Positions 6,672 through 15,336 of a DNA stretch of 64,000 bases are shown piece by piece. Position 1 is the stretch's first letter, and every line of letters begins with the position of its first letter. A model generated the notes under the pieces. The model ran no database searches. It worked only from the letters and a program-made list of their open reading frames with translations, and was not told where the DNA came from. A program made the position numbers and the translations under genes. Where the stretch lies: positions 128,069-192,068 of the forward strand of contig DEXK01000012.1 of assembly GCA_002364085.1 (NCBI GenBank), written 5' to 3'. The stretch comes from Balneolaceae bacterium UBA3186 (lineage in GTDB: Bacteria; Bacteroidota; Rhodothermia; Balneolales; Balneolaceae).

Positions 6672-8241
6672 AGGAATTCATTTCAAAATTCAGAGACATT
6701 GAACCGTCAACTTCATCACTTATACTTATTTCAGCAAGTTTTCTTCCTGCTTGTATCAGCGGTAAACAAACTGCATTTGCTCCGGCTTCTTTAAGGGCCT
6801 GATGCTCTTCATCCCTCATAGTAAGCGCGTAGATATCTTCAGTAAATTTATTTTCACGAAGCATTTTAGTTGCCTGGATTTTCGTATCCGCATATGGCAT
6901 TGCAAGCATAATTGCCTTAACACTTGATAGATCTATGTTTTCCCATAACTCAGCATCTTGAGCATCACCATAAACTACCCTACGTTTTTTTCCCAGATTA
7001 TATTCGATCTGAGCGGGATCAGAATCCATTCCCGTTACTCTGTAATCTCTTTCCTTTAAATAATCGTAAGCAGAAGATCCTGCCTGCCCCATACCAACTA
7101 CCAGATATTCGGCTCCGCCTAAACTCACTACCTGCTGCCCCGGATGCTTGACATTTCTTTCCAACGGAATAAGTTTGTGCTCAAACCTTTTCCATAAGCT
7201 GTTCGATTTGGCGGATAATGGAGCATTCACTGTATAAGAAACCGCTATTAATAGTGCAAAAACTATGATCGTGGATTCCGGAATAAAGCCGGATGATGCC
7301 GCCACCATACCTGCGATCAAAGTAAATTCGCTGAAGGAGGTTAATGTTAAAGTCACCATAAATGAATTTCTTGAACGAAGCTTGAACAGTATCAGCAGAA
7401 AGAAAAACAAAACTGCTTTGATTGGTAGAACAGCAAATAAAGCCCCGGCAAATAGAAGCTCGTTCATGTTCGGCAAGCCTGCCAATCCTACTTCTAAAAA
7501 GAAACCAACCAGAAAAGCCTCTTTAAGTCCCCACAATTTTTCGGAAAGTTCGTCTGATTCATGAGTTCCTGAAAGTAACGCCCCGGCTACAAGCGCTCCC
7601 AATTCGCTGGAAAGGCCAAGTACTTCAAACAGAGCAGCTCCACCCATTGCGAGCAAAAGTCCATAAAGTAGCTGAAGATCTTCATGCCCGCTTGATGTAA
7701 GTAGTTTAAAAAGAAGTGGTCTAAGAAGTGGCAATAAAAGCAGTCCGAAACTCCAAACAGATGGAATTCCACCCCCTGTTAATGCTAAGACCGTAATTGC
7801 CACCAGATCCTGAACGATCAAAATACCAATCGAAACACGAGCATGAAACGCATTCAGTTCACCGCGAGCTTCCAAAGTTTTTGCAGCCAATACCGTACTT
7901 GAAAATCCGAGGAGTATCCCAATGATCAAACCTTCAATGGCTGAAAAACCGAAAGCCATTGCAATTACTAAAAAGATACCGGCACTGATCACAAGATGAA
8001 TAGTTCCCGCGCCAAACACTTCCGGTCGAACAATATTCTTTATCCTGAGATGCAATCCTACTGTGAAAAGAAGAAAAATAACGCCATAGTGCCCGATCGT
8101 GTGGAGCAGACCATTTTCGTCAGACACCCCAAAAGCTGACAGTATCACACCTGCTACCAAATATCCTATTAAAGGAGGCAGTTTTAGTTGTTTAACAACC
8201 ATACCTAAAACATAGGCAAGACCAAGCCAGAGAATTTCCAT
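6664..8241 (-). CDS. CPA2-family monovalent cation:proton antiporter with RCK_N domain
   Basis: 525 residues. About 12 hydrophobic helices over residues 1-365 (starting MEILWLGLAYVLGMV, with LPPLIGYLVAGVIL and LGFSSTVLAAK typical of KefB/CPA2 exchangers). A soluble RCK_N/TrkA-N Rossmann domain follows (VVGMGQAGSSAYDYL as the GxGxxG motif, MDSDPAQ, VYGDAQDAELW). There is no recognisable TrkA_C domain after it. Kef-type exchangers lower cytosolic pH as protection from electrophiles, opened by glutathione adducts; the neighbouring MhqO/MhqD-like enzymes make the same role likely here. K+ versus Na+ cannot be settled by eye. The start ATG at 8241 follows a 55-base gap holding a hairpin. Confidence 0.88.
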   Translation of the reverse strand: MEILWLGLAYVLGMVVKQLKLPPLIGYLVAGVILSAFGVSDENGLLHTIGHYGVIFLLFTVGLHLRIKNIVRPEVFGAGTIHLVISAGIFLVIAMAFGFSAIEGLIIGILLGFSSTVLAAKTLEARGELNAFHARVSIGILIVQDLVAITVLALTGGGIPSVWSFGLLLLPLLRPLLFKLLTSSGHEDLQLLYGLLLAMGGAALFEVLGLSSELGALVAGALLSGTHESDELSEKLWGLKEAFLVGFFLEVGLAGLPNMNELLFAGALFAVLPIKAVLFFFLLILFKLRSRNSFMVTLTLTSFSEFTLIAGMVAASSGFIPESTIIVFALLIAVSYTVNAPLSAKSNSLWKRFEHKLIPLERNVKHPGQQVVSLGGAEYLVVGMGQAGSSAYDYLKERDYRVTGMDSDPAQIEYNLGKKRRVVYGDAQDAELWENIDLSSVKAIMLAMPYADTKIQATKMLRENKFTEDIYALTMRDEEHQALKEAGANAVCLPLIQAGRKLAEISISDEVDGSMSLNFEMNSFE

Positions 8242-8263
8242 TAAAAATAATTAGAGATTTAAA

Positions 8264-8308
8264 ATTCAAGATTAAAAATTAGTCAGAGCAAATTTTTTAA
8301 TCTTGAAT
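8264..8308. repeat. AT-rich inverted repeat between carboxylesterase and antiporter genes
   Basis: Arms ATTCAAGATTAAAAATT (8264-8280) and AATTTTTTAATCTTGAAT (8291-8308) pair with one bulged base. The right arm covers the stop region of the carboxylesterase gene. It resembles the 4452-4498 hairpin in base content and words (TTGAAT, ATTCTTAA/ATCTTGAA). Confidence 0.55.
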
Positions 8309-8980
8309 CTTTAATTTTGAATTCAGCAACTGCTGAATATGCTGAATCTCATCCTCGTTGACAAGGTGCCCCATCCCCGGATATATCTTTTTTGTGACTT
8401 TTCCTCCCAATTTTTCATACACTGCCTCTGTTTCACCTACTCTTTCTTTTGGGATATGAGGATCTATATCGCTGCAACCAAGAAATACTGGCGTTCCCTC
8501 CAAATCTCCGGAATAAACTGACGGATAAATGTTATCACCGATCAAGCCGCCACTTAAGCCAATAACCCCGGCGTATTTTCCAGGATGTCTGGCAACAAAT
8601 TCTGTTACGAGACAAGCTCCCTGAGAAAACCCGAGAAGGAAGATGTTTTCTTTTGAAATGCCTTCTTTTTCTATCTCCACGATTAAATCAGCAATAGCTT
8701 GTAAACCTGAATTTAATCCCGGCTGGTTTTTCTCTGCTGGGGCAAGGAATGAATATGGATACCAAGTAAACCCACTTGCCTGAGGCGCCATAAAAGTAAT
8801 TTTATCATTCCTCTCAAATTCATTGCCAAGCCCGATAATGCTTTCTGCACTTGCACCACGTCCATGAATCATGATCATGGCGTACTTTGCGTCGCTAAGA
8901 TCAACTCCTCCTGAAGCGGTCTTTTGATTCTGATGAGGTCCTTTAAACGGGTTTTCTTTATCAACTCTGAATAATTCCAT
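8297..8980 (-). CDS. Phospholipase/carboxylesterase family alpha/beta hydrolase (MhqD-like)
   Basis: 227 residues. Alpha/beta-hydrolase fold with nucleophile Ser119 in GFSQGAC, acid in CSDIDPHIP (Asp173 likely) and His205 in PGMGHLVN; the oxyanion region is IMIHGRGAS. Length is normal for the family. B. subtilis pairs such a hydrolase (MhqD) with a ring-cleaving dioxygenase (MhqO/MhqE) in hydroquinone/quinone resistance, and here the two genes are 11 bases apart in the same order of function. Substrate unknown; probably an ester or ring-cleavage product. Confidence 0.88.
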   Translation of the reverse strand: MELFRVDKENPFKGPHQNQKTASGGVDLSDAKYAMIMIHGRGASAESIIGLGNEFERNDKITFMAPQASGFTWYPYSFLAPAEKNQPGLNSGLQAIADLIVEIEKEGISKENIFLLGFSQGACLVTEFVARHPGKYAGVIGLSGGLIGDNIYPSVYSGDLEGTPVFLGCSDIDPHIPKERVGETEAVYEKLGGKVTKKIYPGMGHLVNEDEIQHIQQLLNSKLKIQD

Positions 8981-8991
8981 TTCACTAGCTT

Positions 8992-9921
8992 TTAAATTCC
9001 CAGATCAGGCAGATTATCTTCGATCATTTCTCTTCTTGGCTCTAACCAAGGTGGGAGAATCAACGTTTCGCCGAGTTCCTCAAACTCTTCATCAACTGCA
9101 TATCCCGGACCATCGGATGCGATTTCGAACAAAACCCCACTTGGCTCACGAAAGTAAACAGACTTAAACCAGTGACGGTCTATAATCGGACTTGGATGTA
9201 ATCCTTTCTCCGCCACCTTTTCTCTGAGCTCAGCCAATTCTGCTTCGTCTTTAGCTCGAAAAGCAACGTGATGCACGATTCCCCTCCCGCCTTTTCCTTG
9301 CTCATCATCCGATTCTTCTATGATCACATTGCTTCCTCTTTGAGCGTCTGTAGCAAATCTGGTTAGTTTTCCTTCTGATTCCTTTTCTTCAAATTTGAAC
9401 ACATCTTTTAGTATATGTGCCGTTCCATCAGGGTCAGCTACTTTCAGGCGTGTTGACCAAAAGCCTTGAATCGATGACTCTGCTGGAACAGTGGTCTCAA
9501 AAGCACTCACTTTTTCTTTGGGTTGTCCGGAGAATATCAGGTCCAGTTCTAGTCCGTCCGGATCTTGAAAACGAATTGCCGGACACCCGAATACCTCAAA
9601 GATATCCGAGTGTTGAATATTCTGAGCACTCAATCTTTCTTTCCAAAAATCTTCTGTTCCTTCCGGAACTTGAAAAGCTACATTTACGGATTCTCCGCTT
9701 CCGGGAATTCCTTTATGTGCCCGTGGCCAAGGAAAGAAAGTAATACTTGATCCGGGATTAGCGGCTTCATTTCCATAAAAAAGATGATAGGTAGATGGGT
9801 CGTCCTGATTGACGGACCTTTTAACCATTCGCATTCCTAATTTTTTGACATAAAAGTCGTAGTTCTCTGCAGGATCTCCTGCTAAAACCGAGATGTGATG
9901 TAAGCCTTTATTGTGTTTCAT
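8992..9921 (-). CDS. Ring-cleaving dioxygenase of the VOC superfamily (MhqO-like)
   Basis: About 309 residues from the ATG at 9921, chosen because a perfect AAGGAGG stands 4 bases upstream; an upstream start at 9957 would add 12 unlikely residues and overlap the promoter. Two glyoxalase/extradiol modules are seen: KGLHHISVLAGDPAENYDFY and GIVHHVAFRAKD, with the metal-ligand glutamate probable in PSGVLFEIASD. The family cleaves hydroquinone-type rings and includes MhqO and PcpA/LinE-like enzymes. It is the first gene of the minus-strand stress locus and is directly controlled by the palindrome-promoter at 9946-9976. Confidence 0.88.
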   Translation of the reverse strand: MKHNKGLHHISVLAGDPAENYDFYVKKLGMRMVKRSVNQDDPSTYHLFYGNEAANPGSSITFFPWPRAHKGIPGSGESVNVAFQVPEGTEDFWKERLSAQNIQHSDIFEVFGCPAIRFQDPDGLELDLIFSGQPKEKVSAFETTVPAESSIQGFWSTRLKVADPDGTAHILKDVFKFEEKESEGKLTRFATDAQRGSNVIIEESDDEQGKGGRGIVHHVAFRAKDEAELAELREKVAEKGLHPSPIIDRHWFKSVYFREPSGVLFEIASDGPGYAVDEEFEELGETLILPPWLEPRREMIEDNLPDLGI

Positions 9922-9945
9922 ATTGCCTCCTTGTTTAAAACAATA

Positions 9946-9976
9946 CAAATATATCAAATAGTTTAATATTAAACTA
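9946..9976 (-). promoter_or_regulatory. Promoter with 18-bp perfect palindromic operator for the electrophile-stress locus
   Basis: TAGTTTAATATTAAACTA at 9959-9976 is a perfect 18-base palindrome. Just downstream on the minus strand is TATATTTG (9946-9953), a match to the Bacteroidota -7 element TAnnTTTG, 25 bases before the start codon at 9921. The palindrome covers where the -33 element should be, the position of a repressor site. The shape (AT-rich, 18 bp, TTTAAT half-sites) suits a MarR-family quinone/thiol sensor. No such regulator is in the window. Confidence 0.7.
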
Positions 9977-10019
9977 ATTTTCCGTCTCAGCTATCGCTAA
10001 ATGCCTCTAAAAACTGATT

Positions 10020-10718
10020 CTATTTCATCAATCGTTCAAACTCTTTAGGTAAAGGAGCTTCAAAACTCATCTGTTGCTTTGTTTCCGGATGCATACATGA
10101 AAGTTTAGAAGCATGTAGTAGCAATCTTCTTACACCTTTGGTTTTTTGACCGTACACATAATCTCCGGCGATCGGACAACCTTTATCAGCGAGATGAACC
10201 CGAATTTGGTTTTTGCGTCCAGTAAGCAACTCTATTTCCAACAAACTGAATTCAGAATTTTCTTTAAGGACTTTATATTTCGTCTTTGCCAGCTTTCCTT
10301 CATCAGGATTATTTGTCGAATATACTTTATGGATACTGTTTTCTACCAAATACGAACTGAGAGTATCTTCCTTTTTTGACAGCGTTCCCACAACGACAGT
10401 ATGATAAGTTTTGGTAAAATCAGCCCAGTTGTCTTGCAGAAATCTTTTAGTTTGTTCTGATTTAGCAAATATCAAAACTCCGGAAGTATCTCTGTCCAAC
10501 CGGTGAACAATGTAAACTCTCTTCTTCGACTTACTGTTTCCCTTCTTCACATAGTCATTCAGCAAATAATGAGCTGTATTTACCGATTCTTTCTCATTTC
10601 CCATGGTTAATAACCCACTGGATTTATCGATCACAAGAATGTCATGATCCTCATATAAAATGGTTAAACCTTTAGGGTGGTATCGCTTTGGGGAGGATTT
10701 GAATTTTTTTGAGCTCAT
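10020..10718 (-). CDS. RluA-family pseudouridine synthase
   Basis: 232 residues. The signature HRLDRDTSG contains catalytic Asp75; other family blocks are DHDILVIDKSSGLLT, KTYHTVVVGTL, LLTGRKNQIRVHLADKG and LLLHASKLSCMHP. No S4 RNA-binding domain is present, so it is a short RluA-type enzyme. It isomerises uridine in rRNA or tRNA; the exact site cannot be told. Stands alone, with 97 bases between it and the stress-locus promoter. Confidence 0.92.
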   Translation of the reverse strand: MSSKKFKSSPKRYHPKGLTILYEDHDILVIDKSSGLLTMGNEKESVNTAHYLLNDYVKKGNSKSKKRVYIVHRLDRDTSGVLIFAKSEQTKRFLQDNWADFTKTYHTVVVGTLSKKEDTLSSYLVENSIHKVYSTNNPDEGKLAKTKYKVLKENSEFSLLEIELLTGRKNQIRVHLADKGCPIAGDYVYGQKTKGVRRLLLHASKLSCMHPETKQQMSFEAPLPKEFERLMK

Positions 10719-10793
10719 TACTGAATATAAAACATCGCTATACCATAAATGAATTTGTTTTAAGATCTATTTCAAAGTCATTCTCTAAAAAGT

Positions 10794-11870
10794 TCAACTT
10801 CCCTTTTGTTTGATCACATCAGAAGTAAAAGAAAACCCATGATCTGAACTTTCTGAGAAACCGGTATGCGAATCAGCTTTTGTCTTAGTAAGAAGTTTAG
10901 CTTCATAGTAAGTAGATATCCCAGCAATCAAAGCTATAATTACTGAAACGGGATAAGTCAGCTCTATTGATAAAAATACCAATGCTCCTACCAATAAAAT
11001 TGCAGCCTCAACTGAAACAAGTAATTGCAAAAAGAACTGTGGTGATATTAAGCGACCGCCCCAAGGTTTTACATTAGATTGATGCCATCTGAATCTGTAT
11101 AAAGCATAAGAAAGTGCTAGTGTAAATAATCCAAAGAATAACAGCAGGATCGATACCAAAACATTCTGAGGAATAAACTCTGAAAAGAAAACGGATTCAG
11201 AATCTATGCCAAAAACCGCTCCTATTATTGCAATTACTGCGGCAAATAATGCGGAAGACCAAGCCGGAACCTGCCAAATTAGTGTATCAAAATGTCGGTA
11301 TGCCTCATTATAAAGCTCCTGCTTTACTGGTTTTTCGGGTTTCTCCGTAGTGGGAAACCCATCATAATCGACTTCTTTAAAACTCCTTTTACTAATTGCT
11401 GTGTGAATTTGCTTGCAATCATCGCCATCACCAAACCAATCTGTTTCTGTCAATTCCTTATTCGCGGAATGCTTTACCGTATGTATTACGGAATTTGCAG
11501 GCATATAAATGTTGTGCGCAACTAGCGGGATTGTAGTAAATAATTCTCCAGACTTAAACTTTTTAAACACGATTTTATCGTTCAGTTTTTCTACATAGCC
11601 GATCCAACCCTTTTCAACCAAATAAGTTTCTTTCAAGTATTTGTGGTAATGCGCGTTTTGCCAGCCTTGAGACTCTTTGGTAGTAACCGTTCTTATATAT
11701 GCAGAGCCGTCTTCTGCATTCATTCTGAATCTCAATTCATTATTTGTAAGCATTTTTGAATGCCTTACAGAAATGCCATGTTCTGATTTCGCTTCATTAC
11801 AGAAAATGGGAGTCTCTATTTCCTGATATGCTCCTTTAAACCCTAAGCAATTCGAATCTGAATTTTTCAT
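10794..11870 (-). CDS. Cupin-like domain fused to a four-helix membrane domain, function unknown
   Basis: 358 residues. Residues 40-135 look like a cupin beta-barrel (NAHYHKYLKETYLVEKG, then GELFTTIPLVAHNIYMPANS), with His pairs at the metal or sugar-binding places. After a proline/lysine linker (EKPEKPVKQE) comes HFDTLIWQVPAWSSALFAA, with four predicted membrane helices between about 208 and 330, and a polar C-terminal tail. The LIWQVPA segment is reminiscent of membrane modules seen in SLATT-like small effector proteins, but I would not assign that. The join of a cytosolic cupin sensor to a small membrane domain suggests a ligand-controlled membrane protein. No operon partner. Confidence 0.6.
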   Translation of the reverse strand: MKNSDSNCLGFKGAYQEIETPIFCNEAKSEHGISVRHSKMLTNNELRFRMNAEDGSAYIRTVTTKESQGWQNAHYHKYLKETYLVEKGWIGYVEKLNDKIVFKKFKSGELFTTIPLVAHNIYMPANSVIHTVKHSANKELTETDWFGDGDDCKQIHTAISKRSFKEVDYDGFPTTEKPEKPVKQELYNEAYRHFDTLIWQVPAWSSALFAAVIAIIGAVFGIDSESVFFSEFIPQNVLVSILLLFFGLFTLALSYALYRFRWHQSNVKPWGGRLISPQFFLQLLVSVEAAILLVGALVFLSIELTYPVSVIIALIAGISTYYEAKLLTKTKADSHTGFSESSDHGFSFTSDVIKQKGS

Positions 11871-11946
11871 TTTAAAACTAGTAGGAATTAGTTTGAGTGT
11901 TTGTCTAATTTAAAATCGATAAAAAAAATTACTTCTTATAATATTC

Positions 11947-13188
11947 ATGAACATTTACGCCATAATTATCCTTGCTACTATTGCAGTGGATTTTGTACTC
12001 GACCTGGTTTCCAATTACCTGAATCTGAAATCATTATCCAAAGAATTACCGGATGAATTTGATGGTGTTTATGACCAAGAAACTTATGCCAAGTCGCAGG
12101 AATACACCAAAACCCAAACTCGGTTCGGATTTATAACCGGTGGCTTTGATCTTGTTGTACTTCTAGGCTTTTGGTTTTCAGGCGGATTTAATTGGCTTGA
12201 TGAAATTGTACGAGCGTGGGGTTTTGGAGAACTGGTTACCGGATTACTTTACATCGCTGTATTGATGGTTGCCAAGTCAGTGATCTCACTTCCGTTCAGT
12301 ATTTATTCCACTTTTGTGATCGAAGAACGATTTGGCTTCAACAAAACCACACCAAAAACCTTTGTTTTGGATTTGATAAAAGGATTAGGGCTTGGACTAT
12401 TGATCGGAATGCCTTTGCTTGCCGGTATTCTTGCCTTCTTTATGTACACAGGTGATCTGGCCTGGCTTTATGCGTGGATTGCAATCACTATTTTCTCTTT
12501 GGTGATGCAGTATGTGGCCCCAACCTGGATCATGCCGATGTTTAATAAATTTACTCCGCTTGAAGAGGGGGAGCTACGCACCGCAATCGAAGAATACACC
12601 GATAAAGTTGACTTCCCGCTACAAGGTTTATTTGTGATAGATGGTTCAAAACGTTCAAGTAAATCCAATGCATTTTTTACCGGATTTGGGAAAAATAAGC
12701 GTATTGCACTGTATGATACGTTGATCGAAAATCATACCAATGACGAATTAATAGCTGTACTTGCACACGAAATTGGTCATTATAAAAAGAAGCACATTAT
12801 TAAAGGAATGATCACTAGTGTAATTCAAACGGGAGCTATGTTATTTGTGCTTTCGATTTTCTTGCAAGCCGAAGGATTATTTGATGCTTTTTATATGGAT
12901 GAAATGTCTTTGTACGCCGGACTCATTTTCTTCGGAATGCTGTACGCACCAATCGATATGATCCTGTCTGTATTTATGCAGATATCATCCAGAAAACACG
13001 AATACGAAGCAGATGAATTTGCCGCTACCACAACCGGAAAACCTGAGGACATGATCGCCACACTGAAAAAGCTCTCAAAAGACAATCTTTCTAATTTAAC
13101 TCCACATCCTTTTTATGTATTCTTGAATTATTCGCACCCGCCAGCATTACAACGTATTAAAGCAATTCGGGAGATTTGTTATGAGTAA
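11947..13188 (+). CDS. M48 family zinc metallopeptidase (Ste24/CAAX protease-like)
   Basis: 413 residues with about 7 membrane helices. The HExxH motif is AHEIGHYKKKH (His274, Glu275, His278), with the third zinc ligand in SRKHEYEADEFA. The N-terminal helical region with VIEERFGFNKTTPKTFVLD is typical of Ste24-type CAAX prenyl protease homologues rather than HtpX. In bacteria these take part in inner-membrane protein quality control. Its 3' end overlaps the next gene by 8 bases, so the two are co-translated. Confidence 0.92.
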   Translation: MNIYAIIILATIAVDFVLDLVSNYLNLKSLSKELPDEFDGVYDQETYAKSQEYTKTQTRFGFITGGFDLVVLLGFWFSGGFNWLDEIVRAWGFGELVTGLLYIAVLMVAKSVISLPFSIYSTFVIEERFGFNKTTPKTFVLDLIKGLGLGLLIGMPLLAGILAFFMYTGDLAWLYAWIAITIFSLVMQYVAPTWIMPMFNKFTPLEEGELRTAIEEYTDKVDFPLQGLFVIDGSKRSSKSNAFFTGFGKNKRIALYDTLIENHTNDELIAVLAHEIGHYKKKHIIKGMITSVIQTGAMLFVLSIFLQAEGLFDAFYMDEMSLYAGLIFFGMLYAPIDMILSVFMQISSRKHEYEADEFAATTTGKPEDMIATLKKLSKDNLSNLTPHPFYVFLNYSHPPALQRIKAIREICYE

Positions 13189-14317
13189 AAAACCAAAAAA
13201 CATAGAAACCATAGCCATTCACGGATCTCTGAATCATTCTTCAGGATCAAGGTCCGTAGTTCCTCCTATAGAAGTTTCCACGAATTTTGAACATTCTGAA
13301 GCCGGACATCAGGATGGAGATTATTTATATACCAGACACAGTAACCCAAACCGACTTCAATTGGAAAAAGTCCTCGCAGAATTAGAGGGCGGAGAAGCAT
13401 GTGCAGCATTTTCATCAGGGATGGCAGCTATCGGAAGTGTATTTCAGGCAATGGAAGAAGGCTCTCATATTATCGTTCCTGAAGATGTGTATCACGGAAC
13501 CCGAAAAACGTTGAATACTTTTGGTAAGCGATGGAATCTGGAGTTTACATTCACTGACATGAGAGATCTGGAACAGGTTCAGAATAATATTCGTCCGAAC
13601 ACAAAACTCATCTACGCAGAAACTCCCTCCAATCCTTTAATGCACATTACCGACCTTGAAAAAGTGTGTGCTTTAGCAAAAACCATCAATGCGAAAGTTT
13701 GTGTGGATAATACCTGGCCATCTCCTTTAAATCTGAATCCGATTGAGTTTGGAGCTGATCTGGTGATGCATTCCACTACAAAATATTTAGCCGGACACAG
13801 TGATATTTTAGGTGGCGCGATCATCTCAGCAAAACAAGATGAAATGTTCGATCGAATTCGAACTATACAACAAGGGCAAGGTGCTGTACCTTCTCCAAGA
13901 GATTGCTGGTTGCTTTGCCGAAGTATCAGAAGTTTTCCTTACCGAATGCGAGCTCATAATGAGAATGCTCAAAAACTCGCCGAATTCCTCTCCGATCATC
14001 CAAAAGTAAAAGAGGTTTATTATCCGGGATTAGAATCACACCAAGGTTATGAAATCGCCAGAGCGCAAATGAGTGGATTTGGTGGAATGATCTCATTTCT
14101 TTTTGACGGAACGGAAGAAGAATCGCTTAAAGCCGTTGCTTCCTCTAAACTCATAACAAGGGCAACAAGTCTTGGCGGAATTGAGAGCACCTGGGAACAT
14201 CGTCGTTCCAGTGAAGGTGATCAATCACATTCTCCGGAAAACTTAATAAGATTAAGCGTTGGTTTAGAGCATCCGGATGATCTTATTGAAGACTTGAAAC
14301 AGGCTTTGAAAGGTTAA
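13181..14317 (+). CDS. PLP-dependent trans-sulfuration enzyme (cystathionine gamma-synthase/lyase family)
   Basis: 378 residues of the Cys/Met metabolism PLP family. Visible blocks are YLYTRHSNPNRLQLEKVLAE, FSSGMAAIGSVF, YAETPSNPL, the PLP-lysine in HSTTKYLAGHSD, and the C-terminal TSLGGIESTWEHRRS. It either makes or splits cystathionine (or releases thiols from methionine/homocysteine); motif reading alone cannot choose. The start ATG lies inside the end of the M48 gene. Confidence 0.9.
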   Translation: MSKKPKNIETIAIHGSLNHSSGSRSVVPPIEVSTNFEHSEAGHQDGDYLYTRHSNPNRLQLEKVLAELEGGEACAAFSSGMAAIGSVFQAMEEGSHIIVPEDVYHGTRKTLNTFGKRWNLEFTFTDMRDLEQVQNNIRPNTKLIYAETPSNPLMHITDLEKVCALAKTINAKVCVDNTWPSPLNLNPIEFGADLVMHSTTKYLAGHSDILGGAIISAKQDEMFDRIRTIQQGQGAVPSPRDCWLLCRSIRSFPYRMRAHNENAQKLAEFLSDHPKVKEVYYPGLESHQGYEIARAQMSGFGGMISFLFDGTEEESLKAVASSKLITRATSLGGIESTWEHRRSSEGDQSHSPENLIRLSVGLEHPDDLIEDLKQALKG

Positions 14318-14319
14318 AT

Positions 14320-15171
14320 CTATCTTAAAACATATGCATTAACACGCATACTTAATACCAAATCAACTTTTTCGAATTCCATAAATTGATGCATCCTGAC
14401 TAAAGTTTCTTTTTTTCTTGAGTCTTTTGCAGAATAAACTATAGCTCCAATTCTATTTTTTTTATTGTCTATCCAACCCTCCACTAATTCTAATGAGACC
14501 AAAAAATCACCTTCAATAATCAATTTTTGAGACTCTAAATCAACATTTACCCAACCTTTTGTCGTGTTTGATTTTAAATATATTTCATTATTGTTAATAA
14601 GGTCGAGCTTTTCACTTCTATACTCGTAAAAATGTATTCTATATATTAGGCTATCGAAGTCACTTGATCTTATATGAAAACTCAAATCTACTAATTCAAT
14701 CTTCTTTGAATTAGAAAACATTCTTCCAACTTCATTCCCTTTAGCAAGTCCTGAAAAAGACCATCCCGATAAATTATAAGCTCTTAATCTTCCTAAAGAA
14801 ATTTTTTCTTCTTTCATGGCTGTCACTGATATTTCTTGGAGAGCACTAACTTTCTTATCTAATAAAATATTCAATTCACCTTTTCCTCTAATCTCCTCAT
14901 AACTAATTTTTACTGTAGAATATCCTACCGATGAGACATATAAAGTATCTTGAATGTCCATTTTCGATATTTTAAGCTTAAATCTGCCGCTTTCATCTGC
15001 AACAGTTCCAATTTTTAAGTTAGGAACCCCTATATGTGCATACGCAATTGGATTACTTGACTTATTTTCAATCACAACTCCTATTAAAAAATCATTTTTG
15101 CTTTGATCTAAGCCAAAGAGCATAACATATGTAGCCAAAAAAAATGGCTTAAACTTAATAGATAAATTCAT
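14320..15171 (-). CDS. Carboxypeptidase-regulatory-like (SusC-plug-type) domain protein
   Basis: 283 residues. The start MNLSIKFKPFFLATYVML is a weak signal sequence. Residues 28-115 form a CarboxypepD_reg-like domain (IGVVIENKSSNPIAYAHIGV, GTVADESGRFKLKI, LYVSSVGY). The rest is beta-rich with no membrane barrel, so this is not a complete SusC receptor. It is AT-rich relative to its left neighbours and diverges from the peptide cassette across a 165-base regulatory region, and may be part of the same acquired block. Function unknown. Confidence 0.65.
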   Translation of the reverse strand: MNLSIKFKPFFLATYVMLFGLDQSKNDFLIGVVIENKSSNPIAYAHIGVPNLKIGTVADESGRFKLKISKMDIQDTLYVSSVGYSTVKISYEEIRGKGELNILLDKKVSALQEISVTAMKEEKISLGRLRAYNLSGWSFSGLAKGNEVGRMFSNSKKIELVDLSFHIRSSDFDSLIYRIHFYEYRSEKLDLINNNEIYLKSNTTKGWVNVDLESQKLIIEGDFLVSLELVEGWIDNKKNRIGAIVYSAKDSRKKETLVRMHQFMEFEKVDLVLSMRVNAYVLR

Positions 15172-15186
15172 AGTTAAAATGCTTAA

Positions 15187-15311
15187 TACCTTTACAAGGT
15201 AAATTAATATGTAAACTTCAAAAGAATTTAAATTTAAAATTATATTAATTAGTTACTTGACTTTTAAAAATTTTAAATACTTATTCCTAATAACCTTTAT
15301 TTAATTAAGGT
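15187..15311. promoter_or_regulatory. Divergent regulatory region with two inverted repeats sharing the ACCTT/AAGGT arms
   Basis: Two inverted repeats lie between the divergent genes at 15171 and 15337: TACCTT-TAC-AAGGTA at 15187-15201 (perfect) and ACCTT...AAGGT at 15293-15311 (9-base spacer). Both contain ACCTTTA. They may be paired binding sites of a common regulator. The tract around them is very AT-rich, and the downstream gene has GGGAG 5 bases before its ATG. Confidence 0.4.
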
Positions 15312-15336
15312 ATAAATAATTTAAATTGGGAGTAAT

